Shown here: positions 1 to 10,098 of the stretch, piece by piece | How the letters are laid out: every line of letters starts with the position of its first letter | Position numbering within the stretch: position 1 is the stretch's first letter | Origin: Serendipita indica DSM 11827 | Lineage: Eukaryota > Basidiomycota > Agaricomycetes > Sebacinales > Serendipitaceae | Length of the DNA: 64,000 nucleotides | NCBI GenBank assembly: GCA_910890315.1 | Contig: CAJVGD010000002.1 | Span: forward strand, 2,108,001 to 2,172,000 | Direction: 5' to 3' | Notes under the pieces: generated by a model | What the model was told of the DNA's origin: nothing | What the model saw: only the letters and a program-made list of their open reading frames with translations | The model's database searches: none | Position numbers and translations under genes: made by a program

Positions 1-3000
1 TTCATCTCGAGAATGTCCTATTCCTTCTTAAACGAGAATCTAAAGATGGGCCGATCAAACAGGTGCTTGCCCTCGAAACTATGTTCAATTTACTAATACT
101 TATTTAGCGTTTACTGGAACTCTTATGCGATAACTTGGCGCCAATCTCGAAGAAATTGAGCCCATCAGAACTTAGCCAATTCATCTCAGCTGCACTTGAA
201 TATCTCAAAGGCGACGCTGAGCAACAATCTAGTCTATGGGCCAATTTCCTCGACATTGTTTTGCAGATGGATGACTTTGGCAGACAAACGGATGTTTTGC
301 AAAGCGTTCTGTCAACTTCCCAAGGCGTTCAAGCTCCCTTTACGTTAGAGAGGGGACTCGGGCCTGTATTCAAGTATCGTATGGAAAACGTGGAGAACCC
401 CGAGGATCCTATTCTGTTCGGGCTTGTGGATAAACATGGTTAGATTCCTATATAGTTGTCACTGAATGACAGACTTACCTTTCCCAGAGCTCTTCCTTAC
501 GACCAAAGATCTCCAAACTTGTGCCCAATCTGCTTGCACGTTGGTTACCGAGACCTCGAATGCCGTGCTTCGAGGCAAAGAACACGTGTCCGAGGAGCGA
601 ATCCTTCAAAGTCTACGCCTTTTCGAGTCAATATCCAAAGCATTACCGGATGTTGCCGCAGAGTTGCTGATGACGCTCGCTGCTCCGCTTTACGTGCTCG
701 ATTATATTCTGCCACTTGTCACCGAAGAGTCGTCAACGGTCGACTCGATCGTGGACGTCTGCGAGCGAATTCTAGATACCTTCAGAGTGGAGTCTACAAA
801 GGTGGTGATACCGGAGTTCCAGAATTGGGTATTGAATACCGAAGTAGTCGTTGGGTATGTGCGCTCATGTAAATCATCCCAAGCTGACCCTGGTTAGAAT
901 TGAAGATCTGATGACGGCAGCAATGTATATTGCAAATCACGACGCGACCTGGATCGTCAACAATCTCCTGCCGTCTACTTCAACGCTTGACGCTATGTTC
1001 TTGGAGGACATAGCTTACAGCCCTCACCCCATCATAGCAGCGACAGATAACCTGGTCCCAGAAGAAGAATCTTCGCCGGGATCCTCAAAAGCGACTATTT
1101 CTACATATACTCGGGTCGCGTGGGGACTTGCTATCGCTGCAATCTCAGACAGACAGCTTGCTAAACACAATAGCTGGGTCCTCAAACACATGCTTCTCCT
1201 ACAGCAATTGGCGGAAGATCGATTGCTAACGAGCGGAGCAGGTGGACCAGACACTTTTGGCAAAGACGTTTCAGATGACAGTATTCGTACTTTGATCAAT
1301 ACCGTGCAGAAAGTGACCGCCTATCTCTTCTCTGGCATCTCCTCTACCGACATATCGCATGCTGCAGTGGTGGAGACTCTCAAGACGGATAATCCTATAG
1401 CAGATCCGATTCTTGCAGTCATCGTTGAACTGTGTCGAATCGGAATGAGACAAGATGGCGTCATGGTGGCTAGGTTAGTTAGAGGTGTCCTTGCACAACT
1501 CCTCAGAGGCGCTTCCAAGGCCGACGCTGATACATGGATCACGTTCGCAAGAACGGCAAGGAGGACGGGTGTGTTGTGAATTTGGCTATTCATTCCTAGG
1601 CTAATTTTGTGTAGCGCCTTACACGGCAGAAGCCATCTTCAATGCCGTTGTATCCACGGGTGTCGAGACGCCGCTACTTAACCGCCTGCGTAATGAAGCC
1701 GCGAGCGACCTTATTGGTATTTCATCTTCGAAAGCCAACACTGAGGGTGCTCGGCAGCTGCGCCTCCTCCTGCTCCTCGCCCCACCGTTGGATTCAGACG
1801 CTGTATTTTTGCCGACGCAACGTGCGATCAACTTGGTACAGGCAATTGAAAAATGGATAACCAGCGACGAGAGTGATGACGATGATGAAGGGGTAGATCC
1901 TATTGTGGAGAGCCGTACACTTGCGCTTTTCCAGCAGCTTGCACCGATCCTGCAGAGCTTGTCTGGACGACACTGGGAGTTTGCCTTTGACGTGGTGGAG
2001 AGTACTCTAGAGGTAAGAGCTTATTCTCGCGCCTCTTGTACATTGTTGATTCTGTCTAGGACGCGAGTCTGAGTGACCTGGATATGTTCGTTCAAATATC
2101 CAGGGCGCTCGATTTAATCATTGTCATCCAAGGCCTCGTAGTGACGAATAAGCAGCTCAAGGCGACCTGGCTAGGTAGAAGAGTAGCCATTCTGAAGCTC
2201 GTACGCACTCTATTGGTTTCTACAGAGAGTCATCAGCTATCGAGCGCACTCTCACTTCTCTACCGCAATCGTGCAGTCGCTATACTGCAAGAATCTGCCG
2301 ACGACGTCTTAGAGGCACATGACTTTGGCAAGATGATCTATCTCTTGCGTGCGCCACATTTGGAAACCCAAAGGGATGCGTATAGCTTGGTGCGCAGTGC
2401 CGCATTCAAGTACACGGAGGAGTTGATCATGGAAGTTGGGCTGAATACCTCAGCCACGGAGATGGAGATACAACTACCACAAGAGCTGATAGCGTTACTT
2501 CGATTAGATGATCTGGACGTCACGGGATATTTGCTGAGTTGGATGGCGGTATTTGATGCGTTTGAGAATACGGTACGTCCACAGGTATGATTAAACAAGT
2601 GACACTGACGCTTGCAGTCTCTCCGCGTTCGTGCCGGATACGTAGAGCACCTGCGCAACGAGGAGCTAATCACGAAATCTTTCATTCCATTGGTTTGCCG
2701 CTTACTCGATATTGGCGCCTCTGGACGAAAGCCCCGTAAGTTGGACCTATGGGAGGTGGATGTCTTCTACGTATCGCTTTATGAGCCGGAGAATCTCCAC
2801 GTATTGGCGGCTCATGCGTACTATCGAGCACTGCAGGCCATACCATCACTCATACGCACCTGGTGGATGGACTGCAAAGATCGACAGCTCTCTACGGCCT
2901 TTGCGACATTCACCTCGACTTATTTTTCGCCGGTGCTCATTTCGGCTGAGCTCGATACCGTCCGTCAATCGGCTGCCGCCGCTTTGGACGAAAATCGTGC

Positions 3001-3617
3001 AGGAAAGAGTAAACGAGCGCAATTGGAAGATGAGAATGTCAGCATCAAAGTGGCCAGCGCAATCGGCGAGGTGGGCTTGGTGTATACGATTGATGAGCAA
3101 AAGATGGAAATGGCCGTCCGCTTGCCGGCGGAATATCCACTCAAAAGCGTCGAGGTGCGGGACGTCAAGCGAGTTGGGGTGGCAGAGAATAAATGGAGGG
3201 GTTGGTTGTTTGCTGTACAACAGATTGTGGGCGCGCAGGTAAGTCGCCTCGTCTCATCGTGTCAGAGGATTGATGATGTGATAGAATGGTCACATAGCAG
3301 ATGCGCTCGAGGTCTTCAAGAAGAACGTTTCACTACATTTCGAAGGCCAGGTTGAATGTGCCATCTGCTATTCGTCCGTATATCCATCTGCCAAAGTGTG
3401 CCACCCTATTGATGTCTCACTGTGCAGGATAATAAGCGTCACAGACCTGCAGCTGCCCACGAAGCCGTGCAAGACGTGCAAGAATCGGTTTCATGCAAGT
3501 TGCTTGTACAAGGTGGGGCTTCCGTCCTCTTTGTGCTGAATGATGCTGATGGTGATAAAGTGGTTCAAATCAAGCAGTTCATCGTCGTGTCCGCTTTGCC
3601 GCTCGGACATTTTCTGA
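1..3617 (+). CDS. LTN1: Listerin E3 ubiquitin ligase, 3' part (5' end outside window)
   Basis: Ltn1/Rkr1 is the RING ubiquitin ligase of ribosome quality control: it binds stalled 60S subunits and ubiquitinates the nascent chain. The long body is a helical-repeat scaffold without sharp motifs. The C-terminus is diagnostic. It has an RWD-like segment with PAEYPLKSVEV and ENKWRGWLF (about 3130-3230), then after an intron QNGHIADALEVFKKNVSLHF and a RING. The RING begins ECAICYSS near 3352, continues KPCKTCKNRFHASCLYK, and after another intron ends WFKSSSSSSCPLCRSDIF, with the stop at 3615-3617. At least seven short introns interrupt the visible part. Coding runs off the left edge, so the N-terminal portion is missing because of the window and not because of a mutation. 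Family identity is secure; the exact exon borders in the middle are less so. Confidence 0.93.
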
Positions 3618-4299
3618 GTGTGTGCAGGTGGCCTGGCCCAGACCGTTGTGCTTCTTCTATCATTTCCAATACCGGATATTTAGCGCCCTTTGAGCCAAGA
3701 CATGTATGCTGTGCTAAGCTGTCAGCTATGTAGCTGTGAAGGGTTTGAGCTGCCACTGCCTGCTTGTGAGGTCAGCGACGGTTGTTGAGTTTGGTGTTTA
3801 TCTGTCCGTCATGGATCACCTATGGACTATCTGTACTTGCTACGCCTGTCTGCCGCGGGTTACCATGGTTGCCCTCTGCAAAGGCACCCGCCGTGTTTGC
3901 GATCGTCCTCCGATTTGTGGCTTCTAACCTTCTTATTCCCTCAGCACGAAGCGCGCGCCTCATCTCTCTTGAAATGAGCATCAAACTAATTTCCCACAGA
4001 TTTAATTCGAGTTTGAGGCACAAAGGCTGCTAAGACTGGGGAATTGTGTTGGTGGATACCCGCGCGACATGCGCGTGCTGTTCCGACGCTCGAGCGCTGC
4101 CACAAATAACTTGGTCAGAGAGCCTCAGGGCTTATAAACCTCCGTCTTCAGCTGGATCAACCCCCTCATTCCAAATTTCCCCCGCCCACGGCCCACCTAG
4201 CTCAGCCTTCCTTCCAGCCCAGCGCTGTTTTTTTCCCCCGTCCACCACTTTCTAATAGCGTCAATCGTTCGCTTTCACTTCCAATAACTACAAGAGACC
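3618..4299. promoter_or_regulatory. Intergenic region with promoter of the DUF3455 gene
   Basis: No gene is supported here. The left part is the 3' flank of listerin. The right part holds a good TATA box (cttataaacc, 4131-4140) followed by a pyrimidine-rich leader up to the ATG at 4300, a common arrangement for a strongly expressed fungal secreted-protein gene. Confidence 0.55.
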
Positions 4300-5097
4300 A
4301 TGTTCTCCTTCTCCTTCTTGCCCCTCCTCGCACTTGCATCGGGCGCGCTTGCAGCCCCAGCTCCTCAGGGCCCTCCAGGATTCCCGATTGGTGGCACGCC
4401 CGGAGGTGGACGTGTGATTCCGGGGTTCGGCGCTGCGGCCTTTTCCCCTTTCATGAACGTTGTTGGCTGCCCAGTCTCGTCGGCCGTTCTCTCGCTCCCC
4501 ACGAACCAAACAGCGCTTGCTGTACCCGATGGAACAAAGCCTGTTGCCATTGTATTGGGTATCGGCACACAGAATTACACTTGCACGGCCGCGGGCAACT
4601 ATACGTGCGTCTTTCCCCCTTTTTGTCGAATGCTGGTGCTGATTGCAATCATATATAGGTCGGCAGGTGCAGTCGCAACATTGTTTGATGTGTCGTGCTT
4701 GTACAAGACGCCTCTCTTCCCGCGCATCCAAGACGACATCATGCGTCTACCAGCCAACAAACGCGACGCTCTCGTGAAGGCCATGAAGCCCACCCCTTTG
4801 CATACGGGCGATCATTACTTCATCACAAACCCCATTACCGGTACGGGAATCTCCCCAAAATTCGCCCAAGCGGCCAATGGTGGCGCCATCTTCACCACAG
4901 TGGCAAAGAAGGGCGGGGTCAAGAGCCCCTCTGGCGCACAACATATCGATTGGCTCCAGTTGACGAGCGTTCAAGGTGACTGGGCCTCGACAGTCTTCCG
5001 AGTGGATACTGTCCAAGGCCAATCGCCCGCGACCTGCGCAAAGGCTGGTGACACGGTCCAGGTGCCGTATGCTGCAAAGTACTGGTTCTATAAATAG
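4300..5097 (+). CDS. Secreted DUF3455 family protein
   Basis: The product starts with a clear signal peptide (MFSFSFLPLLALASGALAAP, likely cut after ALA) and a Pro/Gly-rich linker, then a DUF3455 domain. Family marks are NYTCTAAGNYTSAGAVATLF, FDVSCLY, GTGISPKF, HIDWLQL, the FRVDT stretch and the terminal PYAAKYWFYK. One 54-bp intron (4605-4658, branch and acceptor ending atatatag) is removed. It is a multiple of three without a stop, so the frame also reads through it. N-glycosylation sequons NQT and NYT fit secretion. The biochemical role of DUF3455 is not established and no enzyme function is claimed. Promoter TATA lies at 4131. The last 60 bases are duplicated just downstream (see the repeat at 5107-5166). 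Confidence 0.85.
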   Translation: MFSFSFLPLLALASGALAAPAPQGPPGFPIGGTPGGGRVIPGFGAAAFSPFMNVVGCPVSSAVLSLPTNQTALAVPDGTKPVAIVLGIGTQNYTCTAAGNYTCVFPPFCRMLVLIAIIYRSAGAVATLFDVSCLYKTPLFPRIQDDIMRLPANKRDALVKAMKPTPLHTGDHYFITNPITGTGISPKFAQAANGGAIFTTVAKKGGVKSPSGAQHIDWLQLTSVQGDWASTVFRVDTVQGQSPATCAKAGDTVQVPYAAKYWFYK

Positions 5098-5106
5098 ATC
5101 ATGGAG

Positions 5107-5166
5107 CGCAAGGCTCGTGATACGGTTCAGGTACCATATGCTGCAAAACGCCGGTTCTACAAGTAG
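5107..5166 (+). repeat. Diverged duplicate of the DUF3455 gene's last ~60 bp
   Basis: Positions about 5038-5096 (coding for AGDTVQVPYAAKYWFYK and stop) recur about 70 bp later with substitutions, reading as ARDTVQVPYAAKRRFYK and stop in the same frame. This is a short tandem duplication that now lies in the 3'UTR. Confidence 0.8.
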
Positions 5167-5745
5167 GCGTCGAGTTCGCCTCCATTTCTTCCTTGGACAA
5201 TAGGTTCTGCTTCTTCTCATTGACTTAAACTTTAATCCTATTGTCTCCTCTTCCACATATTCCGTGCGCAATGCGCCGGCTATCCGTCGTTGTTCGGCAG
5301 TACATAGTGTACAACTCGTATATATCCCTGTCGGCTGGCTGAGCTGACTTTTCTTCGTCTCTTCCATTGCTGAACTCTGAGCTTTCTTTATCATTCGAGT
5401 CTGCCGCCAGCGCCAGCGGGCACTGTTGCGTTGGTCGTAGTTCAAGGTTTAGGCCGTGGCAACCCAGGTCCGCTCTTGGTTACACTAACCGTTAGAGCCT
5501 TCAAGTAACCTTCTCGTTTACATCCAAACTCTCCTTGGATTGACAGGCCAGGTTCGAGGAATCGTGGTTCTGCGGGTCCTGAAGTTTATACGCTACTCCC
5601 CTGTATGATAAACCCAAGTTTTAATAAGGAGACGTGATTTCTTTCACAACTAAGGAATCGTGGTGTATACTCCCAAGCTTGAACCTGACCGGCTCGTTGG
5701 GTCAAACCTCTTCGGAAACAAGACGGGTCGCTTGAACGTGGAATC
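5167..5745. other. Gene-free spacer before AP-2 sigma
   Basis: 3' flank of the DUF3455 gene and upstream region of APS2. No ORF with recognisable content and no RNA gene seen. The short string ggaatcgtggt occurs twice (about 5565 and 5653), and the string cttgaacctgacc near 5679 recurs at about 6586 in the APS2 3' flank. No meaning is assigned to either. Confidence 0.4.
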
Positions 5746-6528
5746 ATGATAAGATTTATTTTGGTGCAGGTTGGTGGAATTACTACGACGTTCAGAAGGA
5801 TTTGGAAAGCCGAGCAGCGGTCCTGGCCCGATCCTTCCGAGTTCCTCGTGCTTGGTTCGCTACAGATATAATAGAACTCAATTCTGTTCTGTGTTTAGAA
5901 TCGTCAAGGCAAGACACGACTGTCGAAATGGTACGCACCGTTTGATGACGACGAAAAGGTGCGTATTATCGGCCGCAAGACTCTCAGTATACTAACAGGC
6001 CAATTATATTGCATTTGTGACGACCCAACTGAAGCTCAGAATACGCGGGGAAGTTCACCGTCTGATCGCACCACGGGACCAGAAGCATCAATCCAACTTT
6101 GTAGAGGTGAGTCCTCCAATTCAGATCACTTGTCACTCTTGACCATCTTTCCCAGTATCGCAACTACAAGGTTGTCTATAGACGCTATGCTGGCCTGTTC
6201 TTCTGTTTGTGCGTCGACTCGAACGATAACGAGCTTGCGTACCTCGAAGCTATTCATCTCTTCGTCGAGGTTCTTGGTATGTCTGATTCTCTAGCCCAAA
6301 CTCGAGTGTTTGACGCGTTGGTAGACTCCTTCTTCGAAAACGTATGCGAGCTCGACCTCGTCTTCAACTTTTACAAGGTCCGCCTATGGGTTCAAAATAC
6401 CATGCACATCGCTTATTCTACTTAGGTCTACGCTATACTCGACGAAGTCTTCCTTGCAGGCGAGATCGAAGAGACGAGCAAAGAAGTTGTACTAGCGAGG
6501 TTGGAGGAGCTTGAGAAGCTAGAATAGC
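5746..6528 (+). CDS. APS2: AP-2 complex subunit sigma
   Basis: Small adaptin of the AP-2 clathrin adaptor at the plasma membrane, used in endocytic cargo selection. The product begins MIRFILVQ, then after an intron [97 protein letters not shown] and LAGEIEETS. Six exons give about 143 residues, matching the family's 142-143. The third exon is best started at CTCAGAATACG (acceptor ...ctgaag) and not at the earlier acag: this gives the family length and leaves a normal spacing from the ctaac branch site. Using the earlier acceptor would add about 13 residues. The 3' neighbour GPI3 starts 182 bp downstream on the same strand. Confidence 0.95.
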
Positions 6529-6710
6529 TCGTATACACCTCGCCTGTGACTGTCTTATTTCCTCTGGTCATAAAACATTTAATCTCAAACTTGAACCTGA
6601 CCACATCATCGGCCACTCGTATCATGCCCCTATTAGCATAGAAAATGAGACATAACATTCTGTGAGCCGTCATTCTCCACCACAAACTTCCCACCAATAC
6701 CATAGGAAGA

Positions 6711-8394
6711 ATGGTTTGCGATTTCTTCCATCCCAATATCGGAGGCGTGGAGAATCACATCTACATTCTATCCGTAAATTTATTAAGACGTGGACATAAA
6801 GTGTGTATACATCCTTCTCGAGCTCCCGTGCGCTAAAACGGCGTATAGGTCGTCGCTGTTACGCATTCGTATCCTGATTCACGCGTCGGAATCCGTTGGC
6901 TTGCTCCCGGTATCAAAGTTTACCATGTCCCTTTACGCGTCCTTGTTTCCAACGCAACATTGCCCAACTATCTCACCTTTCTCCCCTGGCTGCGGGACAT
7001 TGTCCTCCGAGAACGCATTACAATCATTCACGGGCACGCTAGTCTGTCATCCTTTGCACAAGAGGCCATCTTGCATTCACATCTCTTTGGAAGCGGGTTT
7101 GAATCCATGTTCGGATGGTGGAGAAGAAATGGCGAGCAGGAAGAAAGCAGAGAAATACGAACTGTATTCACAGATCACTCACTGTTTGCACTCGATGACG
7201 CGACAGGAATCTTGACAAACAAGTTGCTGGCCGCTGCATTGAACAACGTAGACGCGGTGATCTGCGTTTCGCATACAGCGTGCGTCCTGCTCCTTTACAT
7301 AACAAAGCTTACACGAGCAGTCGAGAGAACACTGTACTACGAGCTCAAATTGACCCACGGACGGCATATGTGATTCCGAGTGCAGTCATTGCGGAGCAAT
7401 TCAAGCCTCCTCCGAAGCCCCTGTCGACTGATACAAGTGAGCATTCTTCCATTGAGATTTGATCTTCATTCATGCCCCTCAGTCACGATTGTTGTAATCT
7501 CTCGACTTGCCTACCGTAAAGGTGTCGACCTCCTTGTTGCATCTGCACCACGTATCTGCGCCTTATTCCCACAAGTTCAATTCCTCGTCGGTGGTTCCGG
7601 ACCCAAACTCATCAACCTCTTGCAAATGCGCGAGGCCCACCGATTGCAAGACCGCATCACGCTCCTCGGTGCCGTGGATCACCACGACGTGCGTAACGTC
7701 TTGGTGCAGGGGCACATTTACTTGAACACGAGCTTGACGGAGTCCTTTGGGATCGGTTTGCTCGAGGCGGCTTGTACGGGTTGTTTCATCGTCAGTACAA
7801 GGGTTGGTGGTGTACCAGAGGTCTTGCCGAAAGATATGATAGAGTTTGCGATGCCAAACGAGGATGGTGAGTGGACTATATGTATGGCTTGCGAGGCTTG
7901 ACCCCCGTGGGCAGATGTAGTCCGAGCATTGAGAAAGGCAATTGCAATCGTCACGGCTGGCAAGCATGATCCTTATCGTGCACACGAACGCGCCAAAAGC
8001 ATGTATACGTGGGAGGATGTGACCAAGCGAACGGAGACAGTCTATGCGGACATTGTGAAGAAACGACCCACGGATCTCTGGACTAGGATGCATAGGTTTG
8101 GTTTATACCCAAGGTTTCGTTCATCCCTGATGAGCCCTAGAACCCTCCGTCTTGGACCGTTTGCTGGTCTGATTTACTTTATCATTCTCCTAGTGGAATG
8201 TCTCTTCTTCCTCTTTCTCGAATGGGTCTGCCCACGAGACCAGATTCACTACGTTGAAGAAGACTGGACAATGGAATCTTTTAAACAGGTATGACCATCT
8301 CGATTTCCAAATTAGATCTAAATATAGATAGGTATGCGAAGAGGAGTTAGCTCGCGATCGAAACCAGCGCGAAGATGCATCGTCAATGTCATGA
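6711..8394 (+). CDS. GPI3: GPI-GlcNAc transferase catalytic subunit (PIG-A/Gpi3)
   Basis: Catalytic subunit of the ER complex that adds GlcNAc to phosphatidylinositol, the first step of GPI-anchor synthesis. The start [20 protein letters not shown] matches the family N-terminus, followed by [33 protein letters not shown], and the GT4 glycosyltransferase core with [37 protein letters not shown] and [13 protein letters not shown] hydrophobic segment near the C-terminus ([19 protein letters not shown]) is the expected single membrane anchor. Several short introns, the first at 6801-6848. About 20 residues (around [18 protein letters not shown]) sit between HSHLFG and IRTVFTDHS, where other Gpi3 proteins are shorter. 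This is either a lineage insertion or an unspliced piece in my model. The stop overlaps that of HPM1. Confidence 0.93.
8389..8394. other. Shared palindromic stop (tcatga) of GPI3 and HPM1
   Basis: The self-complementary hexamer tcatga supplies TGA to GPI3 on the plus strand (8392-8394) and TGA to HPM1 on the minus strand (8389-8391). The two coding regions overlap by 6 bp and their transcripts must overlap in antisense. Confidence 0.85.
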
Positions 8395-10098
8395 CCAACT
8401 CAATCTCAAGATCTTTCGTCCAACACCAATCTTCGTCTCATGTACAACGGCAAGATTGGCACCCTGCTCTTGAGCCATGCTTTCAAACTCGTCGACACTC
8501 CCGCCAACTCCAAAGTATAGTACTTTTGCTGCTACAAGCACGAGTGGCTTTGACCATGTCCATCTGACCTCATTCGTGTCTACGGCGGATGGAGTGGTTG
8601 GAGACCTGTTCCGATTGAGCAGTGAGCTCAAAAATCCCGGGGAACGAGCATTTTGGTTGGAGGGAAGTGAAGGAGATGCTGCACTCGCCATGCGTAAGAC
8701 GGCAAGTAGGGATGGCACATTGGACATGCGATAAATCGTCTCCGAGGTGACGATCAGATCGTACGGTCTGTCCTCTGCGGCATCATTGACAGAGGACAAT
8801 TCTCTGGGCGTAAAGCTATCCCATGAGCCAGCTGAAAAGCGAAGGCGGATGTTGTGTTTTGCGAGAGACGCACGAAAGGCATCAAGGAATGGCGGTGTTA
8901 GGTCGACATCGCCTGCTTGACGTGGATCAGAGGGTTTTGACGGTCGTGGATCCTCGTCCATCTCGTCTTCTTCTTTGATGGTGTCTATGGTATCCGACTC
9001 TGGGGTTGGAGACGGTGCGGGTTCGGGAAAGGACGACTTGTATTCCGAAGAGGCGTTTGATGAATCTATCTCGTTATTAGTGCTTGAATATTGGATACTG
9101 GGAGACGTACACCATGCAAGGAGGAGATTTGGAAGCGTTACGAGTTCAAGAACACTTTGATTGTAATCCTGCACATGCAATATTGTAGGCTTTGAGTCTG
9201 ATGAGGGGGCATCTTCATTGAACAGGGATTGAAGAATATAGGCGGTCGGGACTGCAGTCCCACATCCAACCTCGAGCACAGAACGTCCACGAAACGGTAG
9301 CCTCTCCGAAGTGGAGACGAATTGTGACAAATATTGCACGACGTCGATACTGCATTCCCACGTCTTGAGACCGCCTTCATAAATATTCGGAACTACATCC
9401 GATGGTGCATCAATATACTGCAGTTCCTGGATACGATCGAGGCCCTCTTTTCTCCTCTTCTGCTCGAGCTTCTTTGCGCTTGCATCGGGTGGCACCCTTG
9501 TTCGTCGTGACTCTTGCACCGGATGTCCCTCTTCCCGTTCCTCCCTATGGGGCACAGCGAGTGAGAGTTTATCGATATTCATGTTATCTGGGTCATCAAC
9601 GTGAACGTCCATGGCTGTCCCTGTTCCTGTGACCCTGCCCTGTGAGGCCGAGGAGCCTGCTTCTGTGTGTAACAAATCGTCGTCGTCGTCACTGGCATCG
9701 TCTGACGAGTCATCGGTATCGCTGAGGGTGTGTTCAGAAATGATTTGGTAACGTGCGTCGTACAGGTCTCGACGCGGGAGCACGATGGGCTCGCTACCGT
9801 CTTTGAGTGGTATGACGATTGGCGTATAGGATATAGCAGGTGAAAGTGTCTGAATCTATGGTGAAAAGTGTCAGTAAAGGCACGCAGAATGCAAGAAAGG
9901 GGGAGGAAAGGGTTTGAGATGGATCCCTGGCCGCACCAAATCTTCGAGCGCAATCTCTTCACAAGGTGTCTGATTCGATGGCTTTGTTGGTTGCTGTTCT
10001 GGGATGATGATTTCATCTTTGATGTCTTCCTCGTGCCCATCAGACAGGTCGTCGAGTTCTTGGTCCATTATCAGGTGGCCAAAGTTAAACTTGAACAT
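8389..10098 (-). CDS. HPM1: Protein-histidine N-methyltransferase (METTL18/Hpm1 family)
   Basis: Seven-beta-strand SAM methyltransferase; yeast Hpm1 and human METTL18 methylate a histidine in ribosomal protein uL3. The short first exon (MFKFNFGHLIMDQELDDLSD ... ALEDL) is joined over an intron to an exon beginning IQTLSPAISYTPIVIP, then VLPRRDLYDARYQ, VPNIYEGGLKTWECS (a family hallmark), the SAM motif I VLEVGCGTAVPT, VQDYNQSVLELVTLPN, YDLIVTSETIY, and the C-terminal LVAAKVLYFGVGGS and [11 protein letters not shown]. The middle carries two disordered acidic/Ser-rich inserts, which is why the protein (about 540 residues) exceeds the usual 350-400. It is convergent with GPI3 and its stop codon is embedded in the same palindrome. 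Confidence 0.9.

Noticed and set aside
5430-5600. tRNA-like B-box string (ggttcgag) near 5556
   Set aside because: No A box, acceptor stem or cloverleaf could be drawn around it.
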